Source of the DNA: an uncultured Oscillospiraceae bacterium
Lineage (GTDB): Bacteria > Bacillota > Clostridia > Oscillospirales > Ruminococcaceae
DNA length: 64,000 nucleotides
Assembly (NCBI GenBank): GCA_934486875.1
Contig: CAKSPU010000006.1
Location: 1 to 64,000, forward strand
Direction of reading: 5' to 3'
Shown: piece after piece, positions 47,804-57,113 of the stretch
How the letters are laid out: every line of letters begins with the position of its first letter
Position numbering within the stretch: position 1 is the stretch's first letter
Notes under the pieces: model-generated
Database searches by the model: none
Told to the model about the DNA's origin: nothing
Seen by the model: only the letters and a program-made list of their open reading frames with translations
Position numbers and translations under genes: made by a program

Positions 47804-48586
47804 TTATTCTACAGTATTTTTCAGTTCCTCCGATATCCTCTTTACAATAAGCGGGATATTGTCATATTCGGCATTGCCCGAAGCGGTAAAAAGGCTGTTC
47901 AGGTTTTCCTCAAAGTCACGGGGAAGAACTGCACACTGCTCCCTGCATATGCTTACAAGCCGCTTTTCACCCGGGTGTGTCATACGGTTAAGGGCGAATA
48001 TAACATCGAAATATGATGCCATAAATTCGGCTGTGCGGTGATTGATGCTGTTGCGGTCTTTCCGTCCGCAGGCTTTGGCTATCTGAGCGTCATAGCTCGG
48101 GAGACTGCCGCTTATAAGACGCATATTCCGCTCTATGATGTTACGGCGGAGCTTTTCGGGATATGGGATATCAAACCGCTTTTTTGCTTCGGCAAGACGA
48201 CCGTTTTTGTCCGTTATCACCCTGCACTGCTTCAGATTGTGCCACATACAGGTGGTGTAGCCGTTGTGCGCCGAAAAGCGCTCTGCCACATCTGCCACCT
48301 CTTCCGCAAAATCATCAAGGCGGCGGTAGATAATGTCCATATCGGTCCCGTCAGAAAGAGTTACATTGTCCTCGGTCTCCCAGAAACGGTTGCCTATCTC
48401 CGCAGCGGAGCAGTATTTTGACAGAATAGCTCTTCTTGTTTCCTCGGGGATATCACTGAGGATATACACGTAAACATCATAGTCCGACTTTTCGTCATAT
48501 TTTCCCGATGCCCTCGAACCGCCCAATGCAACAGCCTCTACCTCGGGCAGAGCGGAAAGCTCGCTGAATATTTCATCGGCGCTCAC
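47804..48586 (-). CDS. Nucleotidyltransferase-fold protein (DUF4037-like)
   Basis: The 260-residue product has the nucleotidyltransferase site VALGGSRASGKYDEKSDYDV (GS and DxD) and a second acidic site TDMDIIYR. A helical C-terminal domain follows, as in DUF4037 or aminoglycoside-adenylyltransferase-like proteins. The target is unknown. It overlaps the cmk gene by four bases and interrupts the usual cmk-plsC contact. Confidence 0.8.
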   Translation of the reverse strand: MSADEIFSELSALPEVEAVALGGSRASGKYDEKSDYDVYVYILSDIPEETRRAILSKYCSAAEIGNRFWETEDNVTLSDGTDMDIIYRRLDDFAEEVADVAERFSAHNGYTTCMWHNLKQCRVITDKNGRLAEAKKRFDIPYPEKLRRNIIERNMRLISGSLPSYDAQIAKACGRKDRNSINHRTAEFMASYFDVIFALNRMTHPGEKRLVSICREQCAVLPRDFEENLNSLFTASGNAEYDNIPLIVKRISEELKNTVE

Positions 48587-49251
48587 TTTTTTACCCCTCT
48601 TATCATTCCGATTATTTTGTCAATGCTCTCTTCAAGTGAAAGCTTCGTTGTATCGCACAGCACAGCATCATCAGCCTGCTTCAGGGGCGCAATTGCACGG
48701 GTGGAGTCATCGTGGTCACGCTTGATAATGTCCGCAAGCACCTGCTCGTATGCGGGCGCATCGGGCTTGTCCTTAAGCTCCGCATACCGCCTGTCAGCCC
48801 TTGCCTCGGGGGAGGCTGTCAGGAATATTTTAAGGTCGGCATCGGGCAGCACCACCGTGCCGATGTCCCTGCCGTCCATAATGATGTCATTCTCACGGGC
48901 GATTTTTTTCTGCAAATCAAAAAGGAATGCCCTTACCGCAGGGATAGCGGACACCTTTGACGCAGCCATCGACACCTGTGGGGTGCGAATTTTGTCGGAA
49001 ACATCGCTGCCGTTTACGAAAACGTGCTGAACGCCGTCAATAAACCGCAGCTCGGGAGTAATTTCGGGCAGCAGCCTTTCAACGCTCTCGGGAGCACTCA
49101 CATCAGCTCCCGCAGCAATGCAGTAATACGCCACGGAGCGGTAAAGCGCCCCCGTGTCAACGTAAATGAAGCCAAGCTCTGCGGCTGCCTTTCGTGCAAT
49201 GGTGGATTTGCCCGCTCCCGCAGGGCCGTCTATGGCAATGTTAATGCTCAT
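48583..49251 (-). CDS. cmk: Cytidylate kinase
   Basis: Cmk phosphorylates CMP and dCMP. The 222-residue protein has IAIDGPAGAGKSTIARKAA (P-loop), the DTGALYRSVA motif, MDGRDIGTVVLPDAD and the lid region RDHDDSTRAIAPL. All are standard. Its stop overlaps the nucleotidyltransferase start. Confidence 0.97.
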   Translation of the reverse strand: MSINIAIDGPAGAGKSTIARKAAAELGFIYVDTGALYRSVAYYCIAAGADVSAPESVERLLPEITPELRFIDGVQHVFVNGSDVSDKIRTPQVSMAASKVSAIPAVRAFLFDLQKKIARENDIIMDGRDIGTVVLPDADLKIFLTASPEARADRRYAELKDKPDAPAYEQVLADIIKRDHDDSTRAIAPLKQADDAVLCDTTKLSLEESIDKIIGMIRGVKK

Positions 49252-49262
49252 TTCATTTCACC

Positions 49263-49901
49263 TCAATACGAAGCGTCCGCTCCGTTAATATCGTCAAATA
49301 TCACGGGTACAAGCCCCTTAAGCTCATTTAAAAGAGGAATGGCGATCTCCCTTATCTGGGGGTGGGCACGCTCGGAGGTGCGGAGCTTGAAAAAGTGCCT
49401 CCACTCACGGAGATTCATCGTCACCATTATTTCGGTCTTCACGGAATTGGGGAGAATGCTTCTTGCCTCCTCAGGCTTTGCGCCCAGAGAGATGAGCTTT
49501 CCGTAGGAATCCTCAATGCCCTGCATAGTCTCTTTCCATACCGCATATTTTTCGTCGTCCTCAGCCCAGAAGCAGGGGCGGATAAAGGTGATTTCCCCGC
49601 CGAATTTATCCTTGGAGTAATTGCAGTAGCGGGTGCTCTCCTGGCTGTAGCTTGCGATGCGGTGGCGGACGATCTCGTGAGTAACACCTCTGTCGCAGAC
49701 AAATCTCACGGTTATTTTTTCGTGCTCGAGAACGGACTCGTGACCCGATTTAAGTATCATTCCCACGAATTTCTCCGCCGAACCGTCGGTTATCCTGTCC
49801 TCGCTCTTGTAGCATACTCTGCCGCAAAGCTCTATATTCCGGAGCATTTCCGCTCCGTTTATATTCGAGATGATTTCATGATAGGGTGCGATAATTTTCA
49901 T
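49263..49901 (-). CDS. thyX: Flavin-dependent thymidylate synthase
   Basis: ThyX makes dTMP from dUMP with FAD and methylene-THF. The 212-residue protein has RHRIASYSQESTRY, the ThyX motif RHRxxSxxxxSxRY, and ESVLEHEKITVRFVCDRGV. I took the ATG after AAGGAGGAT; it starts inside the end of the upstream gene. It provides thymidylate independent of ThyA. Confidence 0.97.
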   Translation of the reverse strand: MKIIAPYHEIISNINGAEMLRNIELCGRVCYKSEDRITDGSAEKFVGMILKSGHESVLEHEKITVRFVCDRGVTHEIVRHRIASYSQESTRYCNYSKDKFGGEITFIRPCFWAEDDEKYAVWKETMQGIEDSYGKLISLGAKPEEARSILPNSVKTEIMVTMNLREWRHFFKLRTSERAHPQIREIAIPLLNELKGLVPVIFDDINGADASY

Positions 49902-50865
49902 TAAGATCCTCCTTGATATACATAACGTTTCCGTCATCGGGAGTATCCTCGGAAACGAGAGTGTAGCCGCAGCTAATACAGCATTTTTCAGCAGCAGTGT
50001 TTGATGTTCTTATGTGCATAGCGGCAGTATTGATGCCCTTTTCGATGAAAATTTCCTCGGCAAGCCCTATGCATTCACGGCTTATGCCCAGCCTCCTGTA
50101 TTCGGGAGCAATGACCAGCATTGAGATATAGCCGCAGTCACCGCTTTCAAGACCGCTGAGCTTTATCCAGCCCGCAGGGTCGGAGCCGTAATATACGATG
50201 TAATTCTCCTCATCGCCGTCCTCACGCCACTGCTCGAAGGCTTCGTCCCAGTCATCAATGTCAAGCTTTCCCGCACCCAGATCATCGGGTATTCCCGCAC
50301 GGTTGTATAGCTCGCAGAGGAACGGCAGGTCACTTCGTGTCACCTCCGCAAGGCGTACCTTTCGGCTGCAAAGCTCCGTTCTCACCTTAAGAATGGGGTA
50401 TCCCTGCTCATAAGGCTTAACGATAGCGGGATTTTTCGCCGCCTCCGCAAAAATTATGTCTCCAAGCCCGTTGTCAAGCTCTTCCACAAGAACATTAAGT
50501 GGCTTTTTGTACAAGTCGGGACAGACCGATGCAATGGAAATTACCCTTGTACCCCCAAGGTCCATAACTCTGTACGGCCATATGCGGCAGTCAAAAGGCT
50601 TGCATTCCCCAAGGGTGCAGCCCTTGTCGGGGTCAAGAGCGGGGCAGATGTAAAGCTCCCTGTCCTCGTCCCAGCAGTCCTCCATATTGAAAACATATCC
50701 GCCGCCGTTTCCCCTGGAGACCATTTTCAGGTCAGGGCGCTCTGCGGATATTTTAGTGTAAAGCTCACGGGTTATAACAGGGGTCTCCCACACGTCATAC
50801 TTGTCAAAAATGCAGCACATACGGCATTTTGCGCAGGTCTCGTTTGATAATATGTTTTTTAGCAT
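49876..50865 (-). CDS. YkgJ-type Cys cluster protein fused to GNAT acetyltransferase
   Basis: Residues 1-150 form a CxxCxxCC-type domain (CAKCRMCC, then CPALDPDKGCTLGECKPFDC), which binds zinc or iron-sulfur. From about residue 165 a GNAT acetyltransferase follows, with GYISMLVIAPEYRRLGI (acetyl-CoA loop) and AEKCCISCGYTLVSE at the end. The two-domain fusion is uncommon to my knowledge. The substrate is unknown. It overlaps thyX by 26 bases. Confidence 0.85.
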   Translation of the reverse strand: MLKNILSNETCAKCRMCCIFDKYDVWETPVITRELYTKISAERPDLKMVSRGNGGGYVFNMEDCWDEDRELYICPALDPDKGCTLGECKPFDCRIWPYRVMDLGGTRVISIASVCPDLYKKPLNVLVEELDNGLGDIIFAEAAKNPAIVKPYEQGYPILKVRTELCSRKVRLAEVTRSDLPFLCELYNRAGIPDDLGAGKLDIDDWDEAFEQWREDGDEENYIVYYGSDPAGWIKLSGLESGDCGYISMLVIAPEYRRLGISRECIGLAEEIFIEKGINTAAMHIRTSNTAAEKCCISCGYTLVSEDTPDDGNVMYIKEDLNENYRTLS

Positions 50866-50895
50866 TGGTCATTCTCCTTTTCACATTTTTTCGGG

Positions 50896-50927
50896 GAATA
50901 TTACTTTGCTTTCGGGGTAACATAATA
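50896..50927 (+). promoter_or_regulatory. Possible sigma-G promoter before spoVAC
   Basis: CATAATA (50921-50927) equals the -10 consensus of forespore sigma-G promoters. A GAATA (50896-50900) resembles its -35 but is 20 bases away instead of 17-18. No good sigma-A promoter is seen here. Confidence 0.35.
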
Positions 50928-50953
50928 TAAAAATTTACAAAGGAATGATATAT

Positions 50954-51394
50954 ATGAAAATATCTCAGAAGCAGTACAGCGAAATGGTAAAAAAAGCGTC
51001 GCCCGATTCAAAATGTATGCGTGATGTGCCTCTTGCATTTCTCATCGGCGGGCTTATCTGCGTCATAGGGCAGGCGCTTACCGACCTGTATGCCTATCTC
51101 GGCTGCGACGACCGCACCGCAGCTGCATTCTGCACAATAACTCTCGTGTTCCTGTCCGCCTTTTTCACAGGACTGGGCCTTTACGAAAAGCTTGCCAAAT
51201 ACGGCGGAGCGGGAACTCTCGTGCCCGTAACGGGCTTTGCAAATGCCGTGGCATCGCCTGCGGTGGAGTTCAAGTCCGAGGGATATATCTTAGGTCTCGG
51301 AGCGAAGATATTCATTATCGCAGGACCTGTTATCCTCTATGGAACAGCCGCCTCCGTGCTGTATGGGCTCATCTATTTCTTTTTCATCAAATGA
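50954..51394 (+). CDS. spoVAC: Stage V sporulation protein AC
   Basis: SpoVAC is part of the membrane channel that moves dipicolinic acid into the spore and out at germination. The 146-residue product opens with KISQKQYSEMVKKASP and has GAGTLVPVTGFANAV and SPAVEFKSEGYILGLGAK, the conserved core, plus four hydrophobic segments. I chose the second ATG, nine bases after AAAGGA. No other spoVA gene is adjacent. It ends next to the convergent phosphatase gene. Confidence 0.93.
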   Translation: MKISQKQYSEMVKKASPDSKCMRDVPLAFLIGGLICVIGQALTDLYAYLGCDDRTAAAFCTITLVFLSAFFTGLGLYEKLAKYGGAGTLVPVTGFANAVASPAVEFKSEGYILGLGAKIFIIAGPVILYGTAASVLYGLIYFFFIK

Positions 51395-52162
51395 TTATCT
51401 GACAGAGACACCGACCACAGTGATATTGTCCGTGCTGCCGTTGTCCATAGCCGCATCAATAAGACAGCGGAGACGCTTAGGCAGGCGCATAGGCATAGCA
51501 AGTATCTCCTCAAACTCGCCCGTAGTGATGTAGTCGGAAAGCCCGTCACTGCATATGATTATGATGTCGCCTTTTTTTATGCCCCCCTCTATCTCGGTAA
51601 CGGAGGGGTCGGGGTCATCGGCAATATTTCCCAGAACGGGGAAGATGACATTCCGCTGGGCGTGGGTCTTTTTCTCCTCACCCGTTATTTTCCCTTGGTC
51701 AAAAAGCATCTGCACAAGGGACTGGTCGGTGGAGAGCTGTTTTATAACTCCCCCTCTGAAACGGTACATTCGGGAATCCCCCACATTTATCACATAGGCT
51801 TTCCCGTTTTCGTCCACCGCAAGAGCGCAGAGTGTGGTCTGCATATTGGCGGAGCTTCCGTGGGTAATGCCATAGCGTTTGAGCTTTGAATGAATGGCAA
51901 GAAGCTTCGCCCTGAAATCGGTGGACTTTCTCGGACGGACGGCGGAAAGCAGGTCAAGAGCCATATGTGAGGCTATCTCACCGGATGCTTCACCCCCCAC
52001 ACCGTCGGCAACAGCGGCAATGAACGGCGCATTCACGTCGCTTTCCATCTGAGCCTTTGACAAAACGATCTTATTTACAAGATAAGCGTCCTCATTGTTC
52101 TCACGGACAGCTCCCTTGTCGGAAATACCGCAGCAATAATACAAATCGGACACCTCGGACAA
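51395..52162 (-). CDS. PP2C-type Ser/Thr protein phosphatase
   Basis: The 255-residue product has GAVRENNEDAYLV, AAVADGVGGEASGEIAS, INVGDSRMYRFRGG, ICSDGLSDYI and DNITVVGVSV, covering all PP2C motifs and metal Asp residues. It is soluble. It resembles Stp/PrpC, which reverse Hanks-type kinases, but no kinase gene is nearby. It is convergent with spoVAC, with no bases between the two stop codons. Confidence 0.94.
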   Translation of the reverse strand: MSEVSDLYYCCGISDKGAVRENNEDAYLVNKIVLSKAQMESDVNAPFIAAVADGVGGEASGEIASHMALDLLSAVRPRKSTDFRAKLLAIHSKLKRYGITHGSSANMQTTLCALAVDENGKAYVINVGDSRMYRFRGGVIKQLSTDQSLVQMLFDQGKITGEEKKTHAQRNVIFPVLGNIADDPDPSVTEIEGGIKKGDIIIICSDGLSDYITTGEFEEILAMPMRLPKRLRCLIDAAMDNGSTDNITVVGVSVR

Positions 52163-52323
52163 CTACAAAATATTCATTTTTATTATACTACATATTCTCC
52201 GATTTATCAATAGGTAATTATCATAAATCCACATTCACCTCCCGTGTTTTTCCGTTATCATCATATTGAAGCACTGTTATTTGTATCTTTTGCACGAAAT
52301 GACTGTAAAGTTTCAATTATTCA

Positions 52324-52352
52324 TTGACAAACAGAAGATAATATTGTAAAAT
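52324..52352 (+). promoter_or_regulatory. Sigma-A promoter for PocR-chemoreceptor gene
   Basis: TTGACA (52324-52329), 17 bases, TAAAAT (52347-52352), 68 bases before the start codon. Confidence 0.75.
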
Positions 52353-52419
52353 TAGTATGTATCAATATATAGAAAATTCTTTGCGGAATGAAGAAATACA
52401 CACACGGAGGTTTTACATA

Positions 52420-53415
52420 ATGTCTTCCATTAAACTTACAGACCTGATAAGCGTTCAGATGCTTCAGGAAATACAGGACGGTTTTGCCGAGGTCACAGGA
52501 ATGGCAGCCCTTACCACAGATGCTGACGGCAACCCCGTTACAAAAGGCAGCAATTTTACCGATTTCTGTATGAAATATACACGTCGCTCAAGAATCGGCT
52601 GCGAAAGATGCGAAAAATGTGACCGTGACGGCGGTGAACAGACCCACCGCACAGGCAGGGCTGCGGCGTATTCGTGTCACGGCGGACTTATGGACTTTGC
52701 AGCGCCAATTATGGTAGACGGTGAGTTCATAGGCTCATTTATCGGGGGACAGGTACTTACCGAAAAGCCCGATGAAGCAAAGTTCCGCAAAATTGCGAGA
52801 GAGCTTGGCATAGATCCCGATGAATACATTGCAGCTCTCAGAAAAGTAAAGATAGTTCCCAAGGAAAAGGTAGAAGCAGCCGCAAAATTTCTGCATACCA
52901 TTGCGAAAAATATTTCTTCAATGGCATATTCAAGCTATCAGCTTAAACAGCACAATGATTCACTTAAGGGAAATCTCTCTGCAAACAGTGATGTTATAAA
53001 GCGTGTCAATAATATTGCGGGCAGCTGCATCAGCGCAGTTTCCTCAATGGACGAAAAGTTCAGACAGCTTTCCGAGCTTGCCGACAAATGTGTTTCCGAG
53101 GTCAGGACCGCCGGTGATGCCGCAAAGGTTATCCAGGATATCGCAATGAACACCCGTATCCTGGGCTTCAACGCTTCAATTGAAGCATCAAGAGCAAAGG
53201 AAAGCGGCAAGGGCTTCGGCGTTATCGCACAGGAAGTCAGAAGCCTTGCAGAGACCTCCAAGAGCTCTGCCGATAAGATCGAGGACAAGATAAAGTCCAT
53301 AGGCGAGTTCACCTCTCAGATCGACAGCAGCGCAAAGAATGCGGCAGAGCTTGTAGCAGAAGCTGTTTCGGGCATTGAAGAGCTCAAAAGCGTTATCGGC
53401 GAGATGGACGCATAA
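52420..53415 (+). CDS. Soluble PocR-domain chemoreceptor-like protein
   Basis: Residues 1-170 form a PocR sensor domain with a Cys set (RIGCERCEKCDRDGG) and a following GLMDFAAPIMVDGEFIGSF; such domains bind small hydrocarbons or metal-dependent ligands. Residues 180-331 form a short methyl-accepting signalling domain with the hairpin NTRILGFNASIEASRAKESG. No membrane segment exists. The ATG follows ACGGAGG. No other chemotaxis gene is near except the YjfB-like gene downstream. Confidence 0.88.
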   Translation: MSSIKLTDLISVQMLQEIQDGFAEVTGMAALTTDADGNPVTKGSNFTDFCMKYTRRSRIGCERCEKCDRDGGEQTHRTGRAAAYSCHGGLMDFAAPIMVDGEFIGSFIGGQVLTEKPDEAKFRKIARELGIDPDEYIAALRKVKIVPKEKVEAAAKFLHTIAKNISSMAYSSYQLKQHNDSLKGNLSANSDVIKRVNNIAGSCISAVSSMDEKFRQLSELADKCVSEVRTAGDAAKVIQDIAMNTRILGFNASIEASRAKESGKGFGVIAQEVRSLAETSKSSADKIEDKIKSIGEFTSQIDSSAKNAAELVAEAVSGIEELKSVIGEMDA

Positions 53416-53457
53416 CTTCTGAAAATTTTATAAGAGACATCGAAAGGAAGTGTTATT

Positions 53458-53649
53458 ATGGATCCTACAGCAATCGCTTCAATGGCAACAAGTATGAAGC
53501 AGGCTCAGCTTGCGACTGCGGTCAGCACTGCAATGGTGAAAAAGACACAGGACGTTATGGAAACTCAGGCACAGGGCATTATCGAAATGGCTCAGAATAT
53601 GCCCAAAGTCCAGGGTCAGATAGGTTCTGTACTTGATGTCAGAGCGTAA
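53458..53649 (+). CDS. YjfB-family putative motility protein
   Basis: The 63-residue helical protein has MATSMKQAQLATAVSTAMVK, the hallmark of the YjfB family, which is linked to flagellar regulons in Bacillus. The ATG follows GGAAGTG. It is 42 bases after the PocR chemoreceptor gene and before a strong terminator, so the two form a small operon. Confidence 0.85.
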   Translation: MDPTAIASMATSMKQAQLATAVSTAMVKKTQDVMETQAQGIIEMAQNMPKVQGQIGSVLDVRA

Positions 53650-53675
53650 AAGCTAAACAATTCCAAATGAAAAAA

Positions 53676-53706
53676 GCGACCGTGATTTTTCCCGGTCGCT
53701 TTTTTT
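53676..53706 (+). terminator. Terminator of PocR-YjfB operon
   Basis: GCGACCG (53676-53682) and CGGTCGC (53693-53699) form the stem, and TTTTTTT follows (53700-53706). Confidence 0.93.
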
Positions 53707-53730
53707 GATGACCCGAAATAAAGTTCAGAC

Positions 53731-53763
53731 AAAAAAAATCCCCCTGCCCGAAAGGACAGGGGG
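53731..53763 (-). terminator. Terminator of the ribosomal operon
   Basis: CCCCCTGTCC and GGGCAGGGGG (complement of 53740-53763) form the stem, and ATTTTTTTT follows on the minus strand. It ends the operon after rplQ. Confidence 0.93.
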
Positions 53764-53778
53764 ACATTTCAGCTAAAA

Positions 53779-54120
53779 TCAAACAAGCTCGATAACTGCC
53801 ATTTCAGCAGCGTCGCCACGACGGGGACCGATCTTAACGATCCTGGTGTAACCGCCGTTTACATCAGCATACTTAGGAGCGATCTCGTCAAAAAGCTTCT
53901 TGACAACATCTTCCTTAGTAACGTAAGCAAGAACCTGACGCTTGGAGTTCAGGTCATTAGTCTTAGCGATAGTAATCATTTTTTCAGCCATAGAGCGAAC
54001 TTCCTTCGCTCTGGTAACTGTAGTTTCAATTCTGCCATTCTCAAGCAGGAATGTAACCATAGCTCTCAGCATAGCCTTTCTATGGTCGCTTGTTCTGCCC
54101 AGTTTTCTGGTTCCCGGCAT
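53779..54120 (-). CDS. rplQ: Ribosomal protein L17
   Basis: The 113-residue protein opens with [19 protein letters not shown], the L17 signature. It is last in the operon, after rpoA and before the terminator. Confidence 0.98.
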   Translation of the reverse strand: MPGTRKLGRTSDHRKAMLRAMVTFLLENGRIETTVTRAKEVRSMAEKMITIAKTNDLNSKRQVLAYVTKEDVVKKLFDEIAPKYADVNGGYTRIVKIGPRRGDAAEMAVIELV

Positions 54121-54151
54121 TGTGATTCACTCCTTACCAAATATAGAACGG

Positions 54152-55108
54152 TTATTCTTCCTCGCTGCTGAGGTCGAAGCCCAGAGACTGGAGCTTTTCC
54201 TTGACCTCATCGAATGACTTCTTACCGAGGTTTCTAACCTTCATCATTTCTTCTTCTGATTTGCTTATCAGATCTTCAACTGTATTGATTCCCGCACGCT
54301 TCAAGCAGTTAAATGAACGTACTGACAAGTCAAGTTCCTCAATGGTCATCTCAAGGATCTTCTCCTTGCCCTTGTCGTCCTTCTCCACCATCATCTCAGC
54401 GGTGATAGAGGACTCATCGGAAAGATTGCTGAATGATTTCAGATGCTCAATGAGGAGATTGGCTGCCTGAGACACAGCTTCCTTAGCGGATACAGTACCA
54501 TCGGTCCATACCTCAAGGATAAGCTTGTCGTAATCCGTAACCTGACCGAGACGAGTATCCTCGACACGGAAGTTTACCTTCAGTACAGGCGTGTAAATAG
54601 AGTCAACAGCGATCACATCAATACCGAGATTGAAAATCTGCTTGTTCTTTTCAGCAGGAACATAGCCCCTGCCTCGGTCAATAGTGATCTCCATATAAAG
54701 CTTAGCGTCCTTACCGAGAGTAGCGATATGCATTTCAGGCACAAGGATATCGACCTCAGAATCGGTCTTGATATCGCCTGCGGTGACTTCGCACTCGTCC
54801 TCAGCCTCGATATAGATGGTCTTTGGACCTTCGCCGTAAAGCTTTGCAGTCAGACCTTTAAGGTTAAGAATGATCTCAGTAACGTCTTCCTTAACCCCGG
54901 GAATAGTGGATAATTCGTGGTGAACACCGTCGATCTTAACAGATGTGACAGCAACACCCGGAAGCGAGGAGAGCAGTACACGTCTGAGGCTGTTGCCCAG
55001 AGTAGTACCATAGCCGCGCTCGAGAGGAGCTAGAACGAACATACCGTAGGTGCCATTAGGCTCCAGCTTGACGGTCTCAATTTCCGGCTTTTCGATTTTT
55101 TCAAGCAT
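54152..55108 (-). CDS. rpoA: RNA polymerase alpha subunit
   Basis: The 318-residue protein has the N-terminal assembly domain ([20 protein letters not shown]) and the C-terminal DNA-contact domain ([19 protein letters not shown]). The linker between them is acidic and Lys-rich. It lies in the usual place between rpsD and rplQ. Confidence 0.98.
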   Translation of the reverse strand: MLEKIEKPEIETVKLEPNGTYGMFVLAPLERGYGTTLGNSLRRVLLSSLPGVAVTSVKIDGVHHELSTIPGVKEDVTEIILNLKGLTAKLYGEGPKTIYIEAEDECEVTAGDIKTDSEVDILVPEMHIATLGKDAKLYMEITIDRGRGYVPAEKNKQIFNLGIDVIAVDSIYTPVLKVNFRVEDTRLGQVTDYDKLILEVWTDGTVSAKEAVSQAANLLIEHLKSFSNLSDESSITAEMMVEKDDKGKEKILEMTIEELDLSVRSFNCLKRAGINTVEDLISKSEEEMMKVRNLGKKSFDEVKEKLQSLGFDLSSEEE

Positions 55109-55196
55109 TAATATAACCCTCCTATAGTCGCATTGTTAGTAAACGTACATATATCTATGCGCCGCCCAAAAGCGGTGCATAGTATATTTAAAGCTA

Positions 55197-55793
55197 TTAC
55201 TTGGAGTACAGCTCGACGATAAGGTGTGTCTGAGTCTCGTAATCGAGGTCCTCAACGGAAGGCATACGAACAACCTTAGCGGAGAAGTTTGCCTTGTCAG
55301 CCTCGAGCCAGAGAGGAACTACTCTTGTAGCAGTCTGCTCAACAACGTCCTTAAACTTAGTGCTGCTGCGGCTTCCCTCGTAGAGAGCGATAACATCGCC
55401 TTCCTTAACGCGATAAGAGGGAATGTTTACACGCTTGCCGTTAACAGTGAAATGTCTGTGAGTAACAAGCTGTCTTGCTTCACGTCTTGTGAGAGCGAGA
55501 CCCATTCTGTAAACAACATTATCAAGTCTGGATTCGAGGATAGTGATAAGGTTATCACCGGCCTTACCCTCCATCTTGGAAGCGATCTCGAAGTAGTGGA
55601 AGAAGGGCTTCTCAAGTACGCCGTAGATAAACTTCAGCTTCTGCTTTTCCTTGAGCTGCATACCATACTCAGAAACCTTTTTTCTGCTGTTAGCGCCGGG
55701 ATTTCTCTTGGACTCCTTAGAAACGCCCATAACCATAGGGCTGATACCCAGGTATCTGCATCTCTTGAGGATAGGTTCTTTATTTAAAGCCAT
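55197..55793 (-). CDS. rpsD: Ribosomal protein S4
   Basis: S4 starts 30S assembly on the 16S 5' domain. The 198-residue product has ESRLDNVVYRMGLALTRREA and VTHRHFTVNGKRVNIPSYRV, the S4 RNA-binding domain. It lacks the four N-terminal Cys of zinc-binding S4 (one Cys, RCRYLG, remains). Confidence 0.97.
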   Translation of the reverse strand: MALNKEPILKRCRYLGISPMVMGVSKESKRNPGANSRKKVSEYGMQLKEKQKLKFIYGVLEKPFFHYFEIASKMEGKAGDNLITILESRLDNVVYRMGLALTRREARQLVTHRHFTVNGKRVNIPSYRVKEGDVIALYEGSRSSTKFKDVVEQTATRVVPLWLEADKANFSAKVVRMPSVEDLDYETQTHLIVELYSK

Positions 55794-55814
55794 TTCAATA
55801 ACACCTCCTGTAAA

Positions 55815-56216
55815 TTAGACACGTCTTCTCTTGGGAGGACGGCAGCCATTGTGAGGAATAGGAGTAACATCCTTGATAAGTCTTACTTCGAGACCAACGG
55901 TCTGGAGAGCTCTGATAGCAGCTTCTCTTCCTGCGCCGGGGCCCTTAACGTAAACCTCAACGGTCTTAAGACCGTGCTCCATAGCAGCTCTTGCAGCAGT
56001 TTCAGCAGCAGTCTGAGCAGCGAAAGGAGTAGACTTCTTGGAGCCTCTGAAACCGAGACCGCCTGCAGATGCCCAAGAAAGAGCATTGCCCTGAGTATCG
56101 GTGATAGTTACAATAGTATTGTTGAAAGTGGACTGGATATGAACAGCGCCATTTTCAATGTTCTTACGTTCACGACGTCTTCTGATGGTAGTCTTTTTAC
56201 CTTTAACCTGAGCCAT
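55815..56216 (-). CDS. rpsK: Ribosomal protein S11
   Basis: The 133-residue product has [19 protein letters not shown] and [19 protein letters not shown] at its end. Both are the family hallmarks. Confidence 0.98.
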   Translation of the reverse strand: MAQVKGKKTTIRRRRERKNIENGAVHIQSTFNNTIVTITDTQGNALSWASAGGLGFRGSKKSTPFAAQTAAETAARAAMEHGLKTVEVYVKGPGAGREAAIRALQTVGLEVRLIKDVTPIPHNGCRPPKRRRV

Positions 56217-56230
56217 TGTTCAATCCCTCC

Positions 56231-56599
56231 TTACTTCTTCTTGTTAGCGATGGTCTTTACGGGGCCCTTGCGGGTTCTTGCGTTAGTCTTGGTTCTCTGA
56301 CCTCTTACGGGGAGACCCTTGCGGTGACGAACGCCTCTGTAGCAGCCGATTTCAACCAGACGCTTGATATTAAGAGCAACATTTCTTCTGAGATCGCCCT
56401 CAACGATGAAGTTGTGGTCGATGTAGTCACGGAGCTTAGCAACATCGTCTTCGCTGAGATCCTTTACTCTTGTATCAGGGTTTACACCTGTGTTTGCGAG
56501 AATAGTATCCGCAGATTTACGACCGATACCGTAGATATAAGTGAGTCCGATTTCAACTCTCTTATTCTTGGGAAGGTCAACACCGGCAATACGTGCCAT
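56231..56599 (-). CDS. rpsM: Ribosomal protein S13
   Basis: The 122-residue product has [20 protein letters not shown] at the start and [20 protein letters not shown] near the end, as in all S13 proteins. Confidence 0.98.
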   Translation of the reverse strand: MARIAGVDLPKNKRVEIGLTYIYGIGRKSADTILANTGVNPDTRVKDLSEDDVAKLRDYIDHNFIVEGDLRRNVALNIKRLVEIGCYRGVRHRKGLPVRGQRTKTNARTRKGPVKTIANKKK

Positions 56600-56692
56600 T
56601 AAAAATACACCTCCGAATAAAATTTGGACTTTCGCCCAGTGTGTTATGGCTATTTTAATCCTTGTTTCAAGCTGTGTGAACAGCTACAGCAA

Positions 56693-56806
56693 TCAGCCCT
56701 GACGCTGCTTATGCTTAGGATTTTCGCATATGATCATTATTTTGCCTTTTCTTTTGATAACCTTGCACTTTTCGCAGATAGGCTTAACTGAAGGTCTTAC
56801 TTTCAT
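56693..56806 (-). CDS. rpmJ: Ribosomal protein L36
   Basis: The 37-residue product starts [20 protein letters not shown] and has the Cys-Cys-Cys-His zinc set (CEKC, C and H in ICENPKH). The ATG follows AGGAGG. Position between infA and rpsM is standard. Confidence 0.97.
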   Translation of the reverse strand: MKVRPSVKPICEKCKVIKRKGKIMIICENPKHKQRQG

Positions 56807-56865
56807 TATAATTCCTCCTTTGTGAGTGTTGTGCTGAAAAAATCAGCAAATAGCGGTGATCCGTA

Positions 56866-57084
56866 TCACTTTGCTCTCCACGTGATCCTGCCCTTGGTAA
56901 GGTCATATGGGGACATTTCAACAGTAACCTTGTCGCCGGGAACGATTCTGATATAGTTCATTCTCAGTTTGCCCGATACGTGAGCAAGAATCTTATGTCC
57001 GTTAGCAAGCTCAACCTGAAAGTTGGCGTTGGGGAGGGCTTCGATGACGGTACCCTCGATCTCAATAACATCTTCCTTAGACAA
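56866..57084 (-). CDS. infA: Translation initiation factor IF-1
   Basis: The 72-residue product is a single OB fold with [20 protein letters not shown] and [20 protein letters not shown]. Normal length. Confidence 0.98.
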   Translation of the reverse strand: MSKEDVIEIEGTVIEALPNANFQVELANGHKILAHVSGKLRMNYIRIVPGDKVTVEMSPYDLTKGRITWRAK

Positions 57085-57113
57085 GCTGACAGCCTCCTTG
57101 GATGTAGTTTCGG

